Shown here: in pieces, positions 58,731-64,000 of the stretch
How the letters are laid out: each line of letters starts with the position of its first letter
Position numbering within the stretch: position 1 is the stretch's first letter
Source of the DNA: Anoplopoma fimbria
Lineage: Eukaryota; Chordata; Actinopteri; Perciformes; Anoplopomatidae
Length of the DNA: 64,000 bases
Reading direction: 5' to 3'
NCBI RefSeq assembly: GCF_027596085.1
Contig: NC_072472.1
Span: 6,076,745 to 6,140,744, forward strand
Notes under the pieces: model-generated
What the model saw: the letters and a program-made list of their open reading frames with translations, nothing else
Databases searched by the model: none
What the model was told of the DNA's origin: nothing
Position numbers and translations under genes: made by a program

Positions 58731-59075
58731 AGGCCACCATGTTTAGCAGCAGTAACCGATGGCAGCCGCCAGACGCGGGGTAGACGAGCAGCGTGAACAC
58801 CGCTGAGGGAGGAAAAAATAAAAAAATATATAATATATAAAGTCACAACTGAATCCACACGGCCGTTAAAATCTGCTCAAAACTTTTGTGTTGTTTTGTT
58901 TAAGTGATCCGTGGAGAACCGGACGGGAGAGGAGCGGCGGCGGTAAAGTCTTTCCCCGAGTCCCGATGACTTCGGCCGGTCGACCGCTGTCAAGTCACAC
59001 ACACGCACCCACCGCAGCTTCCGGCCGGCTTTTCAAAATAAAACCTCTGTGGGTGAATTCAGCTAGGGGCACTTC
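58731..59075 (-). promoter_or_regulatory. wwc1: Probable WWC1 promoter region (CpG-richer zone)
   Basis: Clearly more GC- and CpG-rich than its surroundings, with GGCGGCGG and CGGCCGG words, a likely transcription start zone. No TATA box is evident. It is bounded on the far side by a retroelement end at about 59098. Transcription start not determined. Confidence 0.5.
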
Positions 59076-59097
59076 CGGTCACACTTTTTTTTTTAAA

Positions 59098-59480
59098 TTC
59101 AGAATTTATATTCCTTTATTGATCCCCATGGGGGAAATTCAAGTGTTGCAGCAGCTCAACTACACAGACACAGACAATAAATACACATACTATACAACTA
59201 CACAATAAATACACATACTATACAATACACAGACACAGACAATACACATACTATACAACTACACAATAAATACACATACTATACAACTACACAGACACAT
59301 AAATACACATACTATACAACTACACAATAAATACACATACTATACAACTACACAGACACAGACAATAAATACACATACTATACAACTACACAATAAATAC
59401 ACATGCTATACAACTACACAGACACAGACAATAAATACACATACTATACAACTACACAGACACAGACAATAAATACATTT
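59098..59480 (-). mobile_element. LINE/SINE 3' end containing an expanded minisatellite
   Basis: Minus strand ends CCCCCATGGGGATCAATAAA-GGAAT, a typical fish retroelement 3' end. Its upstream part is a tandem array (59160-59478) of ACACATACTATACAACTACA plus CAGACACAGACAATAAAT units of mixed order. Confidence 0.7.
59160..59478. repeat. Minisatellite of 24- to 60-bp mixed units
   Basis: Units AATACACATACTATACAACT-ACAC alternate with CAGACACAGACAAT in irregular order, suggesting unequal exchange. Confidence 0.95.
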
Positions 59481-59809
59481 CATAAAGTTTTGAAACACAT
59501 GATAGGCTAGTATTATCAAAATCGATCAAGGTTTGTCATCTTGATGAAGTGGGAAGCAACTGATAAATAACTGTGTATAACATTTAACTGCATCATTGAC
59601 TTGTTTACCATATATGTGTAAACTGGCATCATATACATCTGTATCCTTCTCTTATTGTCTCTAATTTTGTCCACTTTTATTACGTTTTTAATTGTTTTAT
59701 TAATTATTATATATTTGTTTAGTCTATTTATTTGTGGTTTCCTATTTGTTGTGGTTTCCTTATAGTTTAAGACAGTTGGACTCTTTTGCTTTCTGTTGGA
59801 TTATATATA
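59481..59809. repeat. Left flank shared with MITE copies A and C
   Basis: Contains GTGTAAACTGGCATCA, TTGTTTAGTCTATTTATTTG and GACAGTTGGACTC words also found at about 57215-57302, 57530-57560 and 60065-60280. Confidence 0.8.
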
Positions 59810-60039
59810 TACAGTAAAAGTTTGGACACACCTTCTCATTCAATGGTTTTTCTTTACTTTTATTTTTATTTTTTTCTACATTGTAGATTAATATTGAAGA
59901 CATCCAAACTATGAAGGAACACATATGGAATTATGTGGTAAACAAACAAATGCTCAACAAACCAGAATATGTTTTATATTTTAGATTCTTCAAAGTAGTT
60001 GAAAGAGAAGGTGTGTCCAAACTTTTGACTGGTACTGTA
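59810..60039. mobile_element. Tc1-type MITE, copy B
   Basis: About 230 bp with inverted ends (TACAG..AAAAGTTTGGACAC and CCAAACTTTTGACTGGTACTG-TA). A short deletion removes part of the left end. Confidence 0.88.
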
Positions 60040-60284
60040 TAACTGAGATATAAACTACATCATTGACTTTGTTTATCTATGTGTAAACTGGCATCAGTAT
60101 TCATCTGTATCTTTCTCTTATTGTCACTTATCACAGTTTTGTCCTTATTTTGTCAACTTTTAGTTCGTTTTTAATTGTTTTATTGATTAGTCTATTTGTT
60201 TATTGCATTTATTTGTAGTTTCCTTATTGCTGTGGTAGTTGGACTCCTTTGGTTTCTGTTGAATTATATATATATTTATATATA
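60040..60284. repeat. Flank shared between MITE copies B and C
   Basis: Starts TAACTGAGATATAAACTACA, as after copy A, and ends with the GTTGGACTCCTTTG-GTTTCTGTTG phrase that precedes copies A and B. Confidence 0.8.
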
Positions 60285-60513
60285 TACAGTACCAGTCAAA
60301 AGTTTGGACACACCTTCTCATTCTACTACTTTGAAGATTCTAAAATATAAAACATATTCTGGTTTGTTGAGCATTTGTTTGTTTACCACATAATTCCATA
60401 TGTGTTCCTTCATAGTTTGGATGTCTTCAATATTAATCTACAATGTAGAAAAAAAGAAAGAAAGAAAAACCATTGAATGAGAAGGTGTGTCCAAACTTTT
60501 GACTGGTACTGTA
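60285..60513. mobile_element. Tc1-type MITE, copy C (interior inverted relative to A and B)
   Basis: Intact ends TACAGTACCAGTCAAAAGTT and TTTTGACTGGTACTGTA. The interior is the reverse complement of copy B although the left flank matches that of copies A and B. Confidence 0.88.
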
Positions 60514-63500
60514 CTTATTTATTCTCATATAAATACTGTGTTTTCTACTAAGTAGCATGCTGCCCTTCACAGGACTCTGTATTAAGAAACTTTCAAGTCC
60601 GCAGCGCCCTCTAGAGGTAAACATCCTGAACTGCCGAATGGATCCTCTCACTGCTGAGGAATGAAGGCTGACCTCAGTTTCTGTTTTTACAGGCTGCATC
60701 TCAGGTAGCTCTGGTGAAACTTGGAGGGATGACTCCAGGCTACACTGTGTCACTTAACAAAACACACCTTTTGTTTTGAAGGATTTAAAAAGTAGAAAGA
60801 CACCCCTCAAATGTGTTGCAAATTTCGATCACAGGTGGAGTCTGTATTTATTTTTCTTAGGGTTGCCTGCAGAAAACTATACAGCTACTTCTGTATTCAA
60901 TTACCAGTTGATTAATTTATTTTCTGCTGCAGTGCTGATTTATGACTCTATAAAACATTTTTCATTGATAAATCTATTTATAGTTTACTGGAGTATGCTA
61001 TATAGTTATACCCCACTAGAACAACATTTCAGATGGAAAATTGTACTTTTACTCATCTCCATTTATTTCCCTCAATTATTTTACATGCAAAAATCAACAT
61101 GACTTTAACTTGAATATGTATGGTGCATTGATAAGTTGATTAAACTACTGTGCCAGTAAACAAAATATTAAAGATTTGCTCCACCTCAATCAATCATAAT
61201 GCTATCTACACATAAACTGACGTTACTATTGATAATTAAAGTACAGTTTACAGATAATACTAATTAACTTTAACTTGAATTCTCAATGCAAGACTATTGC
61301 CGTTGGTTGGACAAAACAAAAATTGTGAAGGTATCACTTTGGGCTCTGGGTAATTGTGACGCCATCGCTCACTATTTTCAGAATTTTAACAAACCAAACA
61401 ATCAATCGATTAATTGAGAAAGTAATCAGCAGATTAATCCATAATGAAAAGAATAATTCATTTATAGTTCAAAATTAGTTCCAAAATCAACCAACTAGAA
61501 TCCTGCTTTCACATTAAAGCATGTTAAACTAATCTAATTTAGCCTACATAAATATAATATATTTTTACGTTTAAAGTAACATTTTCAATGCAGGATTTTT
61601 ACTTGTAATGGTGTATTTTTACAATGCAATATATCCTCAAACCCTTTTTATTTGAGATGTGTGGTCCAGGTAGGAGAATAAAATGTTTTTTAGTTCCCCC
61701 CCAAGAAATAGGCTTTATGAGAGAGCAGCCTGGAAAACAACTTTTCAGAAAGTTTCCTGTTAAAATTCTTTGTGTGGAGTCAGAGGCCAGATGGTGTTTG
61801 TAAAGCAAGAAAATATATATATTTATATAAAACTAAACTTGATTTGACTCTAGATGGTGCACCGCCTCCTCTCATGACAGGAGAGAGACTCTGAGGCTTT
61901 TTGTGATGGCCTTCTGACAAAGTTAAAAGTTATTTCCCTTGATGCTGGCCTTGCTCATCTTTGAATAGCAAAAAACTCAATTTACTTGTTGGAGGTTTTT
62001 GTTTTTTTAATAATTTGAACAAAATAAGCTTCTGTGTTCTTTTAGGATATACATAAAGGCCTGCAAACACTTTATGCCTCCACCCATGGGTACCAATGCT
62101 AATGGTACATTTCTGAGGAAGTGTACATCATCATCTCACACATTAATAAAATTAGATAAACAATCGTAAGATATGCATTATTATATAACTAGCTGACTTT
62201 AAGTTGAAAATAAATCTTGAGTATAAATACAAAGTCTGTATAGATCAGAATGACTTGTAAGGCCAGATCCCATCCTGTGGGCTTCAACCTACACCTGGGT
62301 GATTTTACATTTAGTTTTATAATAATACAGTTTTGATTTAATTACCCTATTAATGTGTTTACATGAGCATATTTCCTGTGAACATATTATATTGATATTC
62401 AAAGCATATCTGTATCTATTAAAAATAAAATAGACTTAAGGGGGGCGTCTAACCCCTGGTTCTGATTCGTGCAGACAGTCTATGGTTCTAATGGACGAAC
62501 AGGTCCGGCCTGACTCCTGCTCCTGATGCGTTCAAGTCCTATCGGAAATATTACCAATTGTCGCACACATCAGCCTACAAAGTGGGGAACTAAAACTCTG
62601 AGTATATTAAATGGTGATAAAAATATGATTACCCATATAGGTCAGCATATTCAGCATATTATTTGTAGTTATTGAACCATGATGCTCAAGACTGGGTGCC
62701 TTTTCATTTCAGTCAATCATTATCTGTTTGTTTCCACGTTTGGAATGTGCCTTAAATTAAGAGTAAGTCATTCCTAGAAAAGTGAAACTAACCTGGATAT
62801 TAAGATATTAAGATAAAGAACGACATAAAGATCCCCTTAGACATGTTTTAAGACATATAAACTCTGCTTTGAATAACCAATAAACATAATAAATCTTGGT
62901 GTGTGTCATATATGGATACTGCAAATATTATTTACTACGAAAGTTCAACTGCTGGACACAAGGTGTCTCCTACTTCAAAGAAAAGTTTATTCATATAGTG
63001 TATGTGTTTCAAGTCTCCACAGGCTCAAGATAGTTGTGATGCTATAAATCCTGCTGGTACATTCAGGTGTGTAACATAGATATGAAGTGAACAAAGACAA
63101 GTTTGTACTCTGCACATCATCTTAATATATTATAATAGAATTGTGTGCAGTGAAAAATCCAAGTGAAGTGACAAGAAGCAAACACATTATTTGAGTGGAG
63201 GAGGAATTATATAAGGCAAAATATAAAAAAAACAATATCAAAACATGTAGGTCAGAAAGCAGCTGCTGCACTGCTCTCTCACTTATTTACTTTTACATTT
63301 CTGGCTACACATTTATTAGTGATGTCACTATTAAAAATTAAAATATTAAGTATTAAAAATATCAAGAAAATGTAGCAGGGTTTGGTTGCAGCTGGTCCAT
63401 AGTTTCACAGCCTGTTGTGTGGCCTCTGCAGGGGGGGATTTTGACTCATGACCAGTATTTCTAAAATTCTGATTAAAGGTGCGACATGGTGTAAAATAAC

Positions 63501-63600
63501 AGTCATCTGTGAGTTTATATATTCAGTGCAGACTTACCTTAAAAGCAAGTTAAACAAGCACTTCCAAACAGTTAAATCGCCTGTCTTTAATAGTAATATT
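60514..63600. other. Intergenic spacer between WWC1 and the right-edge gene
   Basis: 3.1 kb of AT-rich DNA. A GCAGCGCCCTCTAGAGG phrase (60601-60617) is a common fish repeat word. No exon, RNA or intact transposon recognised. Confidence 0.7.
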
Positions 63601-63873
63601 GTCTCTTGCAAGTTGCAACTGGATGTGCTAGAACAGAGGAGTCCAGAGGACAAGCGAAGTTCACAAGCTGCCCTTGAACGCAGCATTTTTCTTTCCCTTC
63701 TTCTCCTCTTGCGCGTCTCGAAACAGAAACAAGCAGAGAGCTCTCAGTCACATGTAGTGCGTCCAGCGGAGGCAGAACAAGAGGAAGAGGAGGAAAAAGA
63801 AGGAGGAGGAGGAATCAGCAGCAGTCAGTCTCACAACCTGTCTGTGGTGTTCAGGAAGCAGAGACTCCCCTGC

Positions 63874-63906
63874 AGCTCCTCCAGCTCCTCCAGCTCCTCC
63901 GGCTCC
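63874..63906. repeat. Short CTCCAGCTC tandem repeat in a leader
   Basis: About three and a half copies of a 9-bp unit just before the start codon at 63911. Confidence 0.9.
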
Positions 63907-63910
63907 ACAT

Positions 63911-64000
63911 ATGGTTCTCCTCCGGCACATCTCCATCGCCCTGACCGCCGCCGTGGCTGCCCTGGGCTCAGCTCTCTTCATCGCCTTGAACTTCTTCTAC
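63911..64000 (+). CDS. Unidentified protein, N-terminal 30 residues (runs off right edge)
   Basis: ATG at 63911 opens a frame to the window end. It begins MVLLRH, then has about 22 hydrophobic residues (ISIALTAAVAALGSALFIAL) and NFFY: a signal peptide or N-terminal signal anchor. The preceding 300 bp are purine- and GC-richer, with short repeats, and look like a 5' leader. I do not recognise the family. Orientation is divergent from WWC1, about 5.9 kb between start codons. A spurious frame is possible because only 90 bp are visible. Confidence 0.5.
   Translation, partial: MVLLRHISIALTAAVAALGSALFIALNFFY

Overview
This is vertebrate nuclear DNA, almost certainly from a ray-finned (teleost) fish. 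It has short exons split by GT-AG introns, many long CA/TG microsatellites, Tc1-like transposon fossils and fish-style retrotransposon 3' ends. I see no prokaryotic gene, operon, CRISPR array, phage or viral gene. Nearly all short open frames are chance frames in introns or shadows of dinucleotide repeats.

Two genes are read from the minus strand, in the tandem order I recall for human 5q34 (WWC1 then RARS1). (1) Positions 1-4580 hold the 5' part of RARS1, cytoplasmic arginyl-tRNA synthetase: five coding exons, 194 codons, from the initiator Met through the leucine-zipper extension and most of the N-terminal domain. The catalytic core lies off the left edge. (2) Positions 10948-58054 hold a complete WWC1 (KIBRA) gene, the Hippo-pathway WW/C2 scaffold. 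I joined 22 coding exons by hand. Every junction keeps phase, giving 3,495 nt including the stop (1,164 residues; human about 1,113). The order is WW1-WW2, coiled coils, Ser-rich centre, C2 domain, acidic Glu tract, aPKC-binding region, C-terminal coiled coil and a PDZ-binding ADDV end. Intron 1 is 14.3 kb.

Between the genes (4581-10947) lie the RARS1 promoter, with ETS, CRE-like and ATF4/CARE-like words, a roughly 185-bp tandem duplication, and the WWC1 3' UTR, whose end I cannot fix. Upstream of WWC1 (58055-63600) are a CpG-richer leader/promoter zone, a LINE-like 3' end carrying a minisatellite, and a nested family of small Tc1-type MITEs. At the right edge (63911 onward, plus strand) an unidentified gene starts with a hydrophobic N-terminus, divergent from WWC1.

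No new biological system stands out. The points most worth a second look are: the MITE cluster, where one copy has a flipped interior at an apparently shared site; two strong hairpins in WWC1 introns (27.4 kb and 56.1 kb); repeats 22-27 nt from 5' splice sites of RARS1 exon 1 and WWC1 exon 8; a uORF ending one base before the WWC1 start; the RARS1 stress-type promoter words with a conserved internal Met pair; and the unidentified right-edge gene.
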